Shown piece by piece: positions 9,788 to 21,946 of a DNA stretch of 64,000 nt. This DNA is from Dactylellina haptotyla (lineage: Eukaryota > Ascomycota > Orbiliomycetes > Orbiliales > Orbiliaceae). The DNA lies in contig CM062387.1 in the NCBI GenBank assembly GCA_031310005.1, positions 558,001 to 622,000 of the forward strand, in the 5' to 3' direction. Position 1 is the first letter of the stretch, and every line of letters begins with the position of its first letter. Made by a program: the position numbers and the translations under genes. The notes below the pieces were generated by a model that saw only the letters and a list, made by a program, of their open reading frames with translations, had not been told where the DNA came from and ran no database searches.

Positions 9788-12188
9788 TTAAGCCTGATCG
9801 CCTTCGCCTCTGTGAATCAACTTGACAGAGCCATCCACCTCCTCCACACCTACTCGGGTTTGTTCTCGATGCTTATCTTGTAACTCGTGGGCCACTGCAT
9901 CCCTGGGTATATTTGTTTTTCTGCTAAGCGCGAAGATTGAACTTATCTCGTCGCCGTAATCCGAAGATACTTGGGCCAGTGCTTGCCATGGGTCGCCAAT
10001 TCGAGTTATATTAGTCTCCAGTATGAATCTAACCAAAATTATAACGGCAACCAGGATCTGGAGACCTAAGAAGACGGCAACGATGGTATATCCTACGGCG
10101 ACCTTACCGTTGAAATGCCCACTCAGAAGACCTTGCTGTTCGGCTGACCATTCACCCCCTCGTTTGGTACCGTACGGGCCACCAGGTGAAGAAACGTTCT
10201 GGAAATACGTAACCAACGAATTTTCATCCTCAATGCGGTTGAACCTTGGGGCAAAGTCATAATAAGCATTGCTTGCCATGGCGGTGAAAACACCCTGCAG
10301 GGCAATTGCCGTATTGCCGTCAGGGTGATCTTGGATGGCGCGATAGAGATCTCCGATCCAGGATTTACCTGCTACAAGGTAGTCTAGTTGAGAGCTAGGC
10401 GCGCTCGAGATAAAATAATCAGAGAAGTATATGGTACAACCCCCCTGTTGACCTGTGGCGACTTCAAATATTTTGCGGCTGTCTAGCCGGAGAGCATTCA
10501 CCAAAAAGCTCTCCCATCTTATCCGCCCCCCGTTGGTTGAGTCTTTATACCAAGGTCCGTCCGATCCAACTCCATTGGAGATATCTTGGGCCCATCCTGA
10601 TTCTGGGGGTGTCATTTTAAGTAGTCCACGCGCTTCGATAGTTTTGCTTCCGGGTATCAAACGGCTCATCACTTCCTCGGAGAAACTATATGTAGGGGGG
10701 CGGTCTCCTCCAGCGGATGTTGATTGTAGAATGGAAGGCTTCAAAGTTGCGAATTGCGGTTCTTGATTGAGTTTAGAGCTTAACATTTCCACTTGCCGGT
10801 CAACAGCATCCATTGCAGCATAACAAAGGCTAGCTAAAATCTTGCCGCTGGTCCCTTTGTCCGAATTCCCAGTGACCGTGCCGATTTGCGTCCATTCTTG
10901 CTTCTCTGCCAGATACTTGGTTGCAGTGGAGTCGGACGGGTTAATTAGCAGCATATATGCTCTTCCAGAACGTATGCTGTTCTCTGGTTTGCTAAATGCG
11001 CTTTTTAATCCGCCACTGTAAGCCGACGAAGATATCGAAAGCTCGCAGATGTAAATTCCAGTGTCAGTACTCGATACCACGCAAGTGAAGGAGGCGCCAG
11101 TGGGCGATGACTCTTCAATCTGATCCAAATTGACTGTTTTCTGAACAGTTCCTTCAACCCTATAAGCGCTCCCGATATCGGACATTTTTAGATTCGATAC
11201 CTGAGGCTTTTGGCAGACTACTCTTGAGTCCCAAACGACTGTTTTACCGCTGAATTGTTTCAACTTAACGCGGTCCTGTGACTCAATGAACGGAGGAAAG
11301 GCACGGATGCTGAACCCAGTATCGACGAGTCCTGGAACAACCTGGGGTGGTTCTGAATATTCTGCAAAAGGTGCGAATGCTCTTTGTTGGTTCGTCTGCC
11401 AGTAGTAGTATTTAACGATACCACCAAAGTTTTGAGGGAAGCCATAAATCGAAGTCGCTCCTAGATCCCATTTAAAATCGATTGGGGTTGTCACACGAGT
11501 ATTATAGCTCGGTATTGGTTGAACGATTACATCAGACAAAAGTATTGTAGATGAAAACCCGAGAAGAGAGGAGGTAAAAGTAATGAAGAGTGCTAAACAA
11601 ATAATTGATAAGACCCCAAGGTTCCGGAATTCGGCGACGAGGGGGTATATAAACTTCAGGAGGGTATCGGTTAAGCTGGGAGCGGTTGCGCGCATCGTTG
11701 AAATCGCAGCAAGCTAAGAATCGTAAAATAAACATTAGCATTTCGTTATCCATAGTTTTGGTGTCTCCAAAATTATGCGTTCCAGAGAGCATTCGGGTCG
11801 CACTTACATCTGGGAGAGGAACATATGTCTTCTCCAATGCAAGCGCAGCCAACATAGATAAACAGGTGCCGGTTTGAACCGCGATCGCGATGCGAAAGAG
11901 AGAGGATGGGAGCGAGATGGCTCGAACGGCCCAGTCATTAATGACAATACTGTGCCATGTCGAGTTTTCAGCTGTTCCCCACCAAAGGAATCCAAACCAT
12001 CCCATACAAATAATCGCGAAGGCAGAGCTTCCAAAAAAGAGAATAGTTGACAGTACTCCGAGCCTATTGAACAGATTCCTGGTCCCCCCAGCCTTGGGTT
12101 CAACAGATCCTCCGGCCGGCGAGGTGTGAATGTGACCCTCGGTGACTGCTTTTGACTCCGACTTTGAGAGATATTGATTGTCCGCCAT
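9788..12188 (-). CDS. Large fungal-specific membrane protein of unknown function
   Basis: There are two exons, 12188-11808 and 11713-9788, with a 94-bp phase-0 intron (donor GTAAGT, acceptor TTAG), giving 768 residues. The first in-frame ATG is at 12188. A hydrophilic Ser/Glu-rich N-terminus is followed by transmembrane segments around LSTILFFGSSAFAIICMGW, then IAIAVQTGTCLSMLAALAL. The splice junction falls at PLPD-LAAISTMRA. A third hydrophobic segment lies at VLSIICLALFITFTSSLLG. A long region of about 440 residues with conserved tryptophans and cysteines follows, probably extracytoplasmic. A last transmembrane segment (VAVGYTIVAVFLGLQILVA) and a short charged tail end it. Proteins of this layout are common in filamentous ascomycetes, often as families, and have no assigned role. 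The gene looks intact. Confidence 0.8.
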
Positions 12189-13997
12189 TTTATCTTTAGC
12201 CAACGTGCCTAGGATAAACCGGTTTCAAGCAGAATATTAAAAATTGCTATGCCTGGAAGAGAATTGTTTTGCAAGGCAGCATGGACAGAGCTACTTTGTC
12301 AGTCTCTTTATACCCCAAATGCAGCCCTGAATTTCCATCTGTAATGCCGTTTTATCCACATCCTATTAGTTGTTTCCACAGATTTTTGTCAGCTGGGCGT
12401 TTCGTGCGTTTTAAAAGATTCGCGTGGCCCGCGTTTCTTATGGCGTGCATATGCCAATCTCCTCCGAATCACTCGACCATTGGAAAGTGTTTAGCGGCAA
12501 GCTTGTGATATATGTTTATGCATTAATAAAATAATAAATGTTTCTTTTATTGCGACTGCGATAATGCCGCACCTTTACAATTTTATTTTGTGTGCATGTT
12601 GTTTTTTCTTTTGCTAAAATGTATATATCAGTCTTTGTAGTTGTCTCCAAGCATGCGGCTTCGGCGTTAAAGACGCCTACTGGCTCTACTAAAATGGCGA
12701 TGGCGAGGTAAGAGCAACGATTTTAAACTTTAATCTGGCGGCGAGGGTGAGACTGAAAACAAGATCCCATTGCTAGATTTGGCTACGAATCATGATTTTT
12801 CTAGGTACATTACAAATCAGAGGGGCTAGATAACCTGGGCGCCAGTCAGGACGAGGCGTTGAAAATCTGTTGTGGAACGATATGATATGCGTTCCAAACG
12901 GGATTTAATGCGTGCCGCGATCTGAGCATGGGAAATAGGTCAAGTTCGTCAGAACGAGAATGGTTATCTTACTCGTCGGAGCGGCCGTTACCTGTCAAGT
13001 GGGGAAGTATGAATGAAAATCAAGTATTTTGTGGCTGCACTAGTATCCACCTGGAGGACGGGTGTCACGGATCCTACGATGCGATTGGCACAGGAAATGA
13101 CAACGCAGGACCGTGTGAATATCAGCGGCCTGAGAATGCGGCTGAAATGGGTGCTGCGTTCCACAGCGGCGACAGGGGTTGGACGAGCTAACTTATCGCG
13201 AATCCCCAGCACTAGTGGGCACTGCGCTGGGCTACCCTCAATCCTAGAGATCTCGCCAAAATGCATTGATTCGGATGCAATTCAGTCATCCCGATGATAA
13301 TTCTTGAGACATTTGGTAGCCACTTATTGCAGAGACATTCTGGCGGCGAGTCAGATAATACCTGTCGATAGGATATCTCTGAAATCGACCACCACTCTTT
13401 TCTTGTATTTTGGTATTACAAGTATTTGCTTACTAATATATCCGGAAGACACATATTATCAGTCGCCGGCTCCAAACTGTGCAATTCGATATCGCAACAA
13501 TCTGTATTGTGGCTATCTGATAGGAATATCGAAAATACAACTATACGATGGATATATGAGCCCAGAGCATACGTTTTATACGGCAATGCCGCCTAGCACT
13601 GTGGGCATCATGCCCGGGGGGCAGTAGAGGTTTTCGACCTACGCCTGCTGGTGGAATTTTGACAAACGGTGACCATACCAGAGGATGCAGCTGAGTACTT
13701 TCCTTAAAGCAGTGGTGTAATACCCCTGAAAATTTGTCTCCCGGCCTACATACATCGAACAAAAGCCGGTTCTCACTTGCTGCTAAATTTTCTGCGGATG
13801 AATTTTCTGATTGTGTCGAGAACCTGGTATACAGTATACTAGTGGTAGAATGAATCACTAGGATCGGAGATCGATGTCGAGAGAAGAGGCAACACCTTTA
13901 TTCCAAGCAGGTTGGTATTGATGCTTAGATAGTCTCGTCGCTAGACGTGCTGCTAAATAGTTCAAACTGACAACGAGACTAATGCTTATATATTGCG
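12189..13997. other. 1.8-kb spacer, no gene recognised
   Basis: Short frames (for example 12928-13297, 13304-13627) show no domain, codon bias or splice pattern that I can support. The right end leads into the ankyrin relic. Confidence 0.4.
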
Positions 13998-14240
13998 ATG
14001 GCTTTTCTTCGACGAGGCGCCGACGTACAGGCCCGGACCGACAAACTCCAAGCCCCGCTAGCAACTTTTATAAGTCATATAGCGTGGGGTTTAAGAGAAA
14101 TAATTATTCAAGTGCTCAGCAAAAGGGTAGACATAGAAGCGAAAACGGGACCCGAACCCTAAATGCCCCTGCGTTTAGCCGCAGAACTCGGGTACTTGCA
14201 TAAAGTTAAAATTTTGCGTATTAGAGGCGCTAACACAGTT
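13998..14240 (+). pseudogene. Ankyrin-repeat gene relic
   Basis: One reading frame gives ankyrin-type pieces in the right order: FLRRGADVQARTD, then VLSKRVDIEAKTG, then PLRLAAELGYLHKV and RGAN. These are the RGAD(V/I)-A-T and TPL-LAAE-GY hallmarks of about two to three repeats. A stop codon (taa at 14161) falls between KTGPEP and MPLRLAAEL, and conserved Gly/His/Leu positions are eroded. No start, splice structure or neighbouring repeats remain. This is a decayed host gene, not an expressed protein. Confidence 0.65.
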
Positions 14241-14596
14241 AGTTCATACCTGAGAGTCGCCCTTATTTCTTGCGAAAAAAAGAAAAACAGAGACCCGACT
14301 CTTATGGGACCAATCGAACTTCAATGGAAATTATGGGAGGAATTCAATGAATTCAATTTACAATATACTGCTGTCCCGAGTCTTCATGTATGACTACCAG
14401 AGACGATATATATATCTGCCCGTGCGAACAACATAAATTTAAATATTTACAACTTTGAGATATCAATTTTTGACTGCTAACTACCGCGAAATTCATTTAC
14501 ATTTGACTAACTTATATACAAAAACACCCTCATCAAGAGAGTAACAACCACCACATCCACAAACCATCACCCTACATAAACTACCTTTTCTCACAC
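14241..14596. other. 3' flank of the GH127 gene
   Basis: AT-rich, with an A/C-rich run just past the GH127 stop. No gene is seen. Confidence 0.5.
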
Positions 14597-16708
14597 TCAC
14601 AAACACTGACTGTAATAATCGTTCCCAAAAGTACAAGTACTAGAGGTACAGCACGTCGGTCCCGTCCAATTTATACCACCACACTGCCCGTAAAGGGTCG
14701 CACAAGTACCGCCTGCGGTCGTCGTCTTGGTAGTCGTCGTTGTAGTTTTACTAGACGTAGTCGTGGTCCCCGTGGAGGTAGTAGTAGTTTTAGTGGTAGT
14801 GGTAGTGGTAGTCGTGACCACGGGAAGGCTACCGGTGATAGTAAAGTACGTATTCGTGTTCATGTTCTGGCCCTCGTAAAATGCAACAAACGTAGTTGTC
14901 GCGCCGTTGACCTTGCCGGAGAACGTAAGACTGGAGGTACTCGTTCGCAAGAGGGAGGAAAGATCGAGCGTTGGACGGGTTGTGGCGCCGTTATTGGCGG
15001 TGAGAACGACGGGACCGTACGCGATGGCAGCGATTCCAGAGTTATCGTTTGCTGCGACGGTTCTGAATTTCATAGGGAGGGTGATTTTGATCGTGTCGCC
15101 GGATGCCCATGTTCGAGAGATCGTGGCGTATGATCCTGCGGAAACGGAAACACCAGCGGAAGCACCGTTTATTAAGATGGATGCGCCGGAAGTCCAGCCT
15201 GGAATGCGGACTTTCAAGCTGAATGATCCGCTACCGCTGATGGTGAGCGTTGTCGAGTCGGTGATAGGGTAGGTGGTCGTTTGGGTTACCGTGATACCCT
15301 TGGCAGACCAGTTCAAAACGGAAGACATGAACATATTGATGTAGAGCGACGAGCTGTCGTACCAGTAGACGGAGTCCATTAGTTTTGTATTACTCTCGAC
15401 ACCTGTGCCTTGGCAGCACCAGAAGGAGGCATAGTCGGTTGACCAGGTACCACCGCCCCAAGCGGGGCCCAAACCACGTTTCGCACCGGGGTTGAGGGAG
15501 GTGAAGTAAGTGATATGTCCGTGGCTGTCGCTGGGGTTCTGAGCGGCGATGATATGGTTGAATAGCGTGCGCTCGTAGTAGTCGAAGTAGGCGGAGTTCG
15601 TGGGTTCAACAGACCACAGCTCACGGGCCAATTTCAGCATATTGTACGAATTGCAGTGTTCGCATGTATCGGTCGTCAGATATCCGGAGATGGCATTGGC
15701 AGGACGGAAGTGTTCGGCCTGGCTGTTACCGCCGATAGCGTATGTGTGCGCGTTGACCACGATATTCCAGGCGTTCTTAGCGATTGCGAGATATTTGGTA
15801 TTTCCGGTGGCCTTGTAGTTTCGAATAGCACCGATCCATTTTGGAACTTGGGTGTTCGCGTGAAGTCCATTCAGGTTGTCTTGATTGTTCGAGAGAGGAT
15901 CCTCGACAGAGGTATGGTAGAAGCGGGCGGCGGTGGTCAGCCATTTCGAGTCACCGCTCTGGAAATATATATCCGTCATGACTTCCATCATGCCACCGAA
16001 TTCGGTGTTCAAAACGGATTGCATCTTACTTGAACTGAGCTTGGCTGTTCTGGTGTCAACCCAGGCCGCCAGAGCCAGACAAGCTGTTTTCGCATTGGAG
16101 TCGCCGATATTACGCCAGACGTCGAGAAGACCGGCCAGGGTCTTGTGGATAACGTACCAAGGGACGTTTCCGTTGGTGAGGGTTCCTCCTTCGAGGGCTG
16201 TGAAATCCGACTCTGGGAAACCCGAAAGATAACCGCTTGAGAATCCAGCAGCGCCGTTGTTGTTCTGGCACTGAACTAAGGCGGCGGTCATAGTCTGCGC
16301 CTGACTTTTACATGTCGAATCCTTTAGAGTGGCATAGCATTGAGCCCACGCTGTCAAAAAGTGACCCTGGACGTGACTTCTGAATGGGAAGGTCGGATCA
16401 TCCCACCCGCCATTCTTTGTAGCGCCATTTACGGAGAGCTTGTGGTTGTTGCGGAAGACGTAGAGTAAGCGCTGGACATCAACGTACTTGAGGTATGCAA
16501 GAGTTCGGGACTGGTTGTCTCCCCATCTGCTGCTGCTCAGAGAAACTTGGCTTATATCGATAGGAAATGCAGTGGTGTAGCCATCTGCCTTGGCGGGAGG
16601 ACTAGCTTGCGCTGTGGCAGGGGTAAAGAGAAGCCCAGCGATGAGAAATACACCGACTAGTAGCATCTCTGCTATCGTCAGGCGGCGGACTGGTCTTGAA
16701 ATAATCAT
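14597..16708 (-). CDS. Secreted GH127/DUF1680 beta-L-arabinofuranosidase-like enzyme with C-terminal CBM1
   Basis: This is a single exon of 703 residues starting at a real ATG. A signal peptide lies around residues 14-35 ([20 protein letters not shown]). The body matches the DUF1680/GH127 alpha-barrel family: [15 protein letters not shown] and [16 protein letters not shown] early, then [18 protein letters not shown] and [10 protein letters not shown]. In characterised bacterial GH127 enzymes a Glu and Cys of the first motif and the CC pair of the second form the zinc-bound catalytic site with a Cys nucleophile; all are present here (EHC, CC). A jelly-roll part follows, then a Thr-rich linker of about 45 residues and a family 1 carbohydrate-binding module (YGQCGG ... 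CCTSSTC ... YYSQCL). It probably removes arabinose from plant-wall material while held on cellulose. Exact substrate is inferred. Confidence 0.88.
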   Translation of the reverse strand: MIISRPVRRLTIAEMLLVGVFLIAGLLFTPATAQASPPAKADGYTTAFPIDISQVSLSSSRWGDNQSRTLAYLKYVDVQRLLYVFRNNHKLSVNGATKNGGWDDPTFPFRSHVQGHFLTAWAQCYATLKDSTCKSQAQTMTAALVQCQNNNGAAGFSSGYLSGFPESDFTALEGGTLTNGNVPWYVIHKTLAGLLDVWRNIGDSNAKTACLALAAWVDTRTAKLSSSKMQSVLNTEFGGMMEVMTDIYFQSGDSKWLTTAARFYHTSVEDPLSNNQDNLNGLHANTQVPKWIGAIRNYKATGNTKYLAIAKNAWNIVVNAHTYAIGGNSQAEHFRPANAISGYLTTDTCEHCNSYNMLKLARELWSVEPTNSAYFDYYERTLFNHIIAAQNPSDSHGHITYFTSLNPGAKRGLGPAWGGGTWSTDYASFWCCQGTGVESNTKLMDSVYWYDSSSLYINMFMSSVLNWSAKGITVTQTTTYPITDSTTLTISGSGSFSLKVRIPGWTSGASILINGASAGVSVSAGSYATISRTWASGDTIKITLPMKFRTVAANDNSGIAAIAYGPVVLTANNGATTRPTLDLSSLLRTSTSSLTFSGKVNGATTTFVAFYEGQNMNTNTYFTITGSLPVVTTTTTTTTKTTTTSTGTTTTSSKTTTTTTKTTTAGGTCATLYGQCGGINWTGPTCCTSSTCTFGNDYYSQCL

Positions 16709-17816
16709 ATCGTATTATAATACAGTGAAAGATGTACAGAATCGTCGTTCAGCCAACGGCTATAATGGAGGCTACGGGAATATTCGTACAGAAAGCTACA
16801 CCCAGAGGCTAGAGGGTGGCCTTCTTATAGATAGACTACAAGCTATTCTCACAAGCCGCACTTCTAGAAAGTTGTTAGGATTCGGCGCATCTGTGTGTGA
16901 GTACATACCGCCCTTCTCGGAGTTCAATCCATACATCTATACGAACGGTTTTAATATTACCGAGGCCAATAAAACCCAGAAGTCACCATATAGCACTGAC
17001 AATATTATTGATATCGGTTACCACAGTTTGGTATTCCGACTTACCATGGTGGCGCATTACCAACGGTGGAGCCCCATCCTACCTAACGACGAAAAGCGAG
17101 GTTAGACGGGTACGGGTCCGTCGTCTCTACTGGGATACGGCCCGATACCAACGTCTGAACACTAGGGACCCTGAGTGCTTCCCTGCAGGTCCCCCGCACA
17201 AAGCTTTCAATCTAGGTAGCGAACGAGGAGACTAAGCTTTCCGGCTAACCGGCCGGATAAAACCGAGCATCCTTAGTGGATTGTTACTATAAGGGAAGCG
17301 AAACACGAGAAGCGTTTTCGTTGGAAAATATAAAACTAATTCACGAAAATTCGCTAGCTAGTGCCTTGTCTGCTTGCCGACGGAAAATTATATTTGCTAG
17401 ACGGGGGATAATTTTACCTTCCGGTCCACAGTTCAGTTGTATGTGACCGTGGTATGATCTTTTTTACCATGGTACGAGTTAGAGTAGAGTGACGTCGGTT
17501 ATGCGAGATTGGTTCGATTTTATCCTGTGGGGTGTTTAGCCGGGTATGCGTTTCGGCAACACACGCTCGGGAGACTTTATGTTGGAGAGGTTCTACATAG
17601 TGTCAATTTATTCGCGAATGCCGAAGGATTAGAAATGGCGAGTTTGGTAGGTTAGGATAAGTAGAATATTCATGATAATCGCTATCTATGGCTAATATAC
17701 ATCGGGGGAAAGGATGCACGGGATTGGGTTCGTGATGAAGGTGTACCCATGGGTTGCGTAGTCTCGGAAAATATAATCGGGTTGCAAATGCTAAGCGTAT
17801 AATTATAATCTGCGCA
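16709..17816. promoter_or_regulatory. Upstream region of the GH127 gene with XlnR-type words
   Basis: This 1.1-kb segment lies between the GH127 start and the 3' end of the next F-box-like gene. It holds ggctaa at 17243-17248 and ttagcc near 17536-17541, the core of XlnR/Xyr1 sites in other fungi, at about 535 and 830 bp upstream. Six-base words occur by chance, so this is suggestive only. No gene is supported in it. Confidence 0.3.
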
Positions 17817-18791
17817 TTAATCTGGATTAGCCCAGACGTCAACTTCAATCATGTAACCGCCGTTTTCAAGTACTTCATTAGGAGGTTTTTGTTTTGACAA
17901 TGACGGCTTCCCACACAAATGAAGCAAGAACGATGGGCCTACTTTCTCTTCCTTCATGAAACGTTCAGCGATCTCAAAGCCAAAGTCATCGAGGCAGCCG
18001 CAGAGCAAGTCCATGCATCGTCTGAACGTGATCCCTTGCTCTTCGGTGACGTTGACCCCGAACCCTGAAAGTCCATGGTAAGAAAGTCTGTGAGAAGGTG
18101 GCATGGTTTCTGTTCGGAGGAACAAGATCTGCCAGTGCGTCAAAGACCAGCAGATGCTCACCGAGAGTTTGCGCGTGGGTGGATAGGTAAAGTACAAGTC
18201 CTCGGGGACTCCTTCGACTTTTATCATCTCGGCCAGTTCATTAGTGAAAATACGCTGCGCTTTGAGCTGAGCTTGATCTGTAACGATAGGGTTTTGGCGG
18301 CGTATGAATTTCTCCAGCCAGTCAATCGCGATAGAGCAGATTGAAATATCTCCATATTCGATGGCAGGATCGATATGGTCGCTGCGGAAAGTGACTCTCT
18401 TGATTTTCGGCGAGGTTTCAATTATGGATTTCCATGCTTTATTGACCAATCGGCAGTTGCACCAGACTTGAATGAATGGTTCCGAGTCGAGAGCGAATTC
18501 TTCTTCCGGGCGTGCAACATGGAGTAGAACTTGTTCCAGAAGCTCAGGGATAGCGAGGACTTTTGCCGATGCTGGGGCCGCGACTAAGCTATTCCGGTGG
18601 GGTTGAGGGTTTGGGGCGCCACCCGGCGGGGTATTAGAGGCGCGGGTCCTGGAACCCCTGGTGCGGATGCGGGTTTCTGTAGATATATTAGATACATGAA
18701 TTTCGGCTCAATAGAGAGTCAGATGAGCGTTCGTACGTTGCAAAATCCCTCCGTAGCGCATCACCTGGCTGGTGGACGGGCCTGGGTTCAT
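17817..18791 (-). CDS. F-box-like protein (cluster member 1)
   Basis: There are two exons, 18791-18737 and 18676-17817, with a 60-bp phase-1 intron (GTACGA, branch-like CTGAC, acceptor CTACAG), giving 304 residues. Without this small first exon the frame has no ATG, so the splice is needed. A Pro/Arg-rich N-terminus (RTRGSRTRASN) precedes the F-box-like motif VLAIPELLEQVLLHV and CRLVNKAWKSIIETSP. The rest contains short conserved blocks such as WLEKFIRRQNP and CMDLLCGCLDDFGFE that resemble the neighbouring genes at 18982-19803 and 20641-21946. It is probably an SCF adaptor-like protein with no known substrate. It lies head-to-tail with the next gene with under 200 bp between them, pointing to tandem duplication. 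Confidence 0.68.
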
Positions 18792-18981
18792 CGTTCCGAA
18801 ACTTGTAAATGAACTTATGGTGCTAAGAGTTTGAAGAAGGTGTCGACCAATCGCGAGAGATATTTTAGTCGAAGAGGAAAGTCAGAAGACTGGACCGATG
18901 TGCAGACAGACTTGAAGTTCTACAAAAGTTGTTTATGTACAGAGCGAAAGGACGAGCGTCGAAGCGCAACACAAATGTTGT

Positions 18982-19803
18982 CTACACTCTGCAACGAATC
19001 TCCACCTGCCCAACAACGCCTTCGTCTGGTCGCAAAAACTCGATTCGTACCGCGGGCACCGCGCCTCTATGTCCCGTGGTATCGTTAAGATAGCAATTCG
19101 GCCCTCCCGCTTCGTAAACTCCGCATGCGAAGGCTACGAAATTCTGCGCAGTGATCTCACTCTCCGCCTCGAAGTACCAATACTGCTCAACTTCATCCCA
19201 TGTAACGACCGTACGCCGTTGCTTGAGGTAGTATGAGTTGACGCGTTGGATTCTCTTGTTCATTCCCGTCCCGGTCAGTGCCAAGTTTGTTGATTTGGCG
19301 CGCATGCCCGTCGCCGCCGGGTAGGTGGCGAATCTCTTGGGGAATTTTGCTGCGCGAAACATATCTACGCATCTCGCCGCCCAGCCTCTATCTGAGTACC
19401 ATTGTAGGAGCCAGTAAGGGTTATGCATTCGCAGATTTTTATTAAGGAACTCGGTTGCAAGAGGGCAAACGGTCAGCGTAGGTAGAGGGAGGTCGTCTTT
19501 AACCGTGATCTTGGTAGTGAACGTGAGTCCTGCGAGCTCGGGTGATGTTGATGTTTCGATGATTTCCTTCCAAAACTTGCAGACCGCTCGGAAATTGCAC
19601 CACAGATCTATAAAGCCCTTTTTGCAATTTTCGGGGGTGTCGTCAGGGTATGGCTGTGCGGCGAATGTGACGATGAGTTCCAACAGTTCTGGAATCAAAA
19701 GTGCTGTGTGCGGCTTTGCGTCCAACGGAATTTCTTCAACATTAGACTTCCTGGCCTGCCGAGCAGGTCTAGCAGGTTTTGGCCGTTTGGCTTTGGGGGG
19801 CAT
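18982..19803 (-). CDS. F-box-like protein (cluster member 2)
   Basis: This is a single-exon, 273-residue frame from a real ATG. It has a basic Pro/Ala/Lys-rich N-terminus (MPPKAKRPKPARPARQA), then an F-box-like motif LLIPELLELIVTFAAQP and FRAVCKFWKEIIETSTSPE. The middle contains CPLATEFLNKNLRMHNP, and the C-terminal domain has ITAQNFVAFACGVYEAGG and VRIEFLRPDEGVVGQVEI. That last block recurs in degenerate form at the end of the 20641-21946 gene (TTTDFVGFASYLYAIIGW ... ECLDQRGSVVGVVNI), so the two are paralogues. The short basic N-terminus could be a nuclear signal. Function beyond F-box-like is unknown. Confidence 0.75.
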   Translation of the reverse strand: MPPKAKRPKPARPARQARKSNVEEIPLDAKPHTALLIPELLELIVTFAAQPYPDDTPENCKKGFIDLWCNFRAVCKFWKEIIETSTSPELAGLTFTTKITVKDDLPLPTLTVCPLATEFLNKNLRMHNPYWLLQWYSDRGWAARCVDMFRAAKFPKRFATYPAATGMRAKSTNLALTGTGMNKRIQRVNSYYLKQRRTVVTWDEVEQYWYFEAESEITAQNFVAFACGVYEAGGPNCYLNDTTGHRGAVPAVRIEFLRPDEGVVGQVEIRCRV

Positions 19804-20640
19804 CTTTATGTAATTGTTCTAAAAGGTGTCCACATATCGTTAATATCAAGAACCGAGGTCTTATGAAGCTTCTGTTGGAGGTGAAAATAAGCTGGAAGTC
19901 GGATCCTGTATTTTGAGTGTTGTTTAATAAACAAGGATCCGAATCTCAGGGCGCCGATCGAGAGGGGCCCAATACAGCGACCGGCAGATGCACCTGTAAG
20001 ATAGAACCTGCAGAATAGTCTCAAGGGGCCAACAGCCGGGAGGAACAGCCCAGATATAACCACGTGCGCACGCGTCGGATTTGCTACGGCGAGAACGAGC
20101 AGAACGGAAACAGTAGCGGTCTCCCTCGCCGCTTTAAATACCAAACGGGAGTCGGCTTGATTAATCAACACAACTTTCGTCGTTGGGTGATGACTCCGCG
20201 TTTCGCTTCGGGCACGGTTACACAGTACGTTTTTGGTAACGAGTCACACGGAGTGACTAACCTTGTCAGGCCGACCGAGGAATGCATCTTAGTTCGCCTT
20301 GTCCGATTCACGCCTAGATTACTAACAGCTCCTTCTAGTTGACAGGCTGGAATTCTTTCAAAATCGGTAATCGATTGCATTGGAAGTATATTCTATAAGT
20401 TATTCGATCTCAAAGGGTTGCAATTTGTTACATGGTAAATCTAAATTCGTTCTATCAATTGATCAACGTTTTTTGGTTCTGAATTCAATTTCGCTAGTTG
20501 GTCTGGCAAGCCACTCCTCTTGTGAACGTGAGCTACCTAACTAAATCTCAACTTGTCGACTGCAATTGTCTCGTAAACCAGACGCGAGAAAGCAGGACAT
20601 AGCTCGGCACGTGGAATAATCTCGCCACTTTTTGATTAAT
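19804..20640. other. Spacer between F-box-like paralogues
   Basis: Two overlapping short frames (near 19806-20380) show no domain. It probably contains the promoter of the gene ending at 19803. Confidence 0.4.
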
Positions 20641-21946
20641 TCAGTAGGCATAAACTTTCTGAGAGAAAATTCTGCATACGAGAATGTTAACCACACCGAC
20701 TACACTACCTCTCTGATCCAAACATTCGATCTGGAGAATCAGTCGCTTAGTGTTGCGCACTACATGGCCCCCAAGCCGACAACCACGTTTCCCAAATTTG
20801 TGTCCCGCAGGTACGGTGGAAACTTCGATGTCGTTTCTCTCTTCGCAGATATTCCACCCAATAATAGCATAGAGGTAGCTCGCGAACCCGACAAAATCCG
20901 TAGTCGTGATATCTGTTTTTTGATTTAGCCTCCTTAAATGCCATTCCTGTCGCCTGGCGTAGTATCTACCCTCGGATCCCAGCGGGACCAGCTTTTCCAG
21001 GGCAATTTCGATTGACTTTCCAAACATTCGTTTCGGGGTCCGATGATTATTAATTCTTCGACTTTTGGCGTTCGCGCGTAGATGAACAATTCTCGGGTTG
21101 CCAGGTGAAAATGCAGCTGAAGAGACGGAGAATTTTTCAAAGATATGGTCCGTGAAATCTGGTCCACCGAAAATAATCTCATTCTCTCCAAAATCGCCAC
21201 ATAGCCGGCTCCCGAGATTCTCTCTCATCATTCGTTCCACCCAGTCTCGAGTAGGATTGCAAAACCGTGGCTTGTTGGTAACCTCCCACTCGCTTTCTGA
21301 CTCGCTCTCCAACTCTTGCTTTGGTTCTTCTGCTCTTTCTATTGCGGTCTCTAGATTCCCTCGCTTCCAGCCCGTTTTTTTGATTATCTCTTCTCCAGTA
21401 TGAAATCCTGTCGTTAAAGTTGAGTTGCCATCTAAAGCCGATTGAGTTTCCCAATCCGCGTTCGATCTAGCCTCCGGCCCCAACTCCAACTTGAGCCCTC
21501 TGACATCACTGAACCGATGGTGTAGCCCCGGTGTATCTCCGCAATCCACCGTAAGTTGGATCGAGCGACCTCTGATCCCTACAGTAACAGGGTTATCGGT
21601 TGGCGTGGTCCAGACACTACCCGGACTTCCCGGCAGGCGCTGTCCGTAATGCGGACGGGTGTCATTATTTTTCTGAAGAACGAGGGAAAGAGTGCGTTCT
21701 AGAGAAAGCCCATCGGCGGCTTCATGGTCATTTGCCCCTATTAAAAGCCTTGCATATTCCTCAAATGATGAATCGGGAAATTCGGCTTCTCGCTCCTCCT
21801 GTTTTATAATAGACGCTGGACTAGATTTGTATTCAGTATATATTATAATATTAATATATGCGAAGACAACCTAAATCATTGAAGCTAAGATCTAGCATGA
21901 TTATTACATACCCTTGAAACCACTCTTGTATATTGTCGGATCCCAT
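20641..21946 (-). CDS. Diverged F-box-family paralogue, F-box not recognisable (cluster member 3)
   Basis: There are two exons, 21946-21912 and 21820-20641, with a 91-bp phase-2 intron (GTATGT ... ATCTAG), giving about 404 residues. The first exon is tiny (MGSDNIQEWFQ), but phases agree and it supplies the only ATG. The N-terminal half is acidic and Ser/Glu-rich (EEPKQELESESESEWE). No clear F-box remains. The C-terminal half is homologous to that of the 18982-19803 gene (DFVGFASYLYAIIGW, GSVVGVVN). It may be a truncated or rearranged paralogue in which a different N-terminus replaced the F-box. Confidence 0.55.

Noticed and set aside
16590-17105. 171-codon plus-strand frame across the GH127 start
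   Set aside because: Half overlaps the GH127 signal peptide region antisense and the rest shows no coding features.
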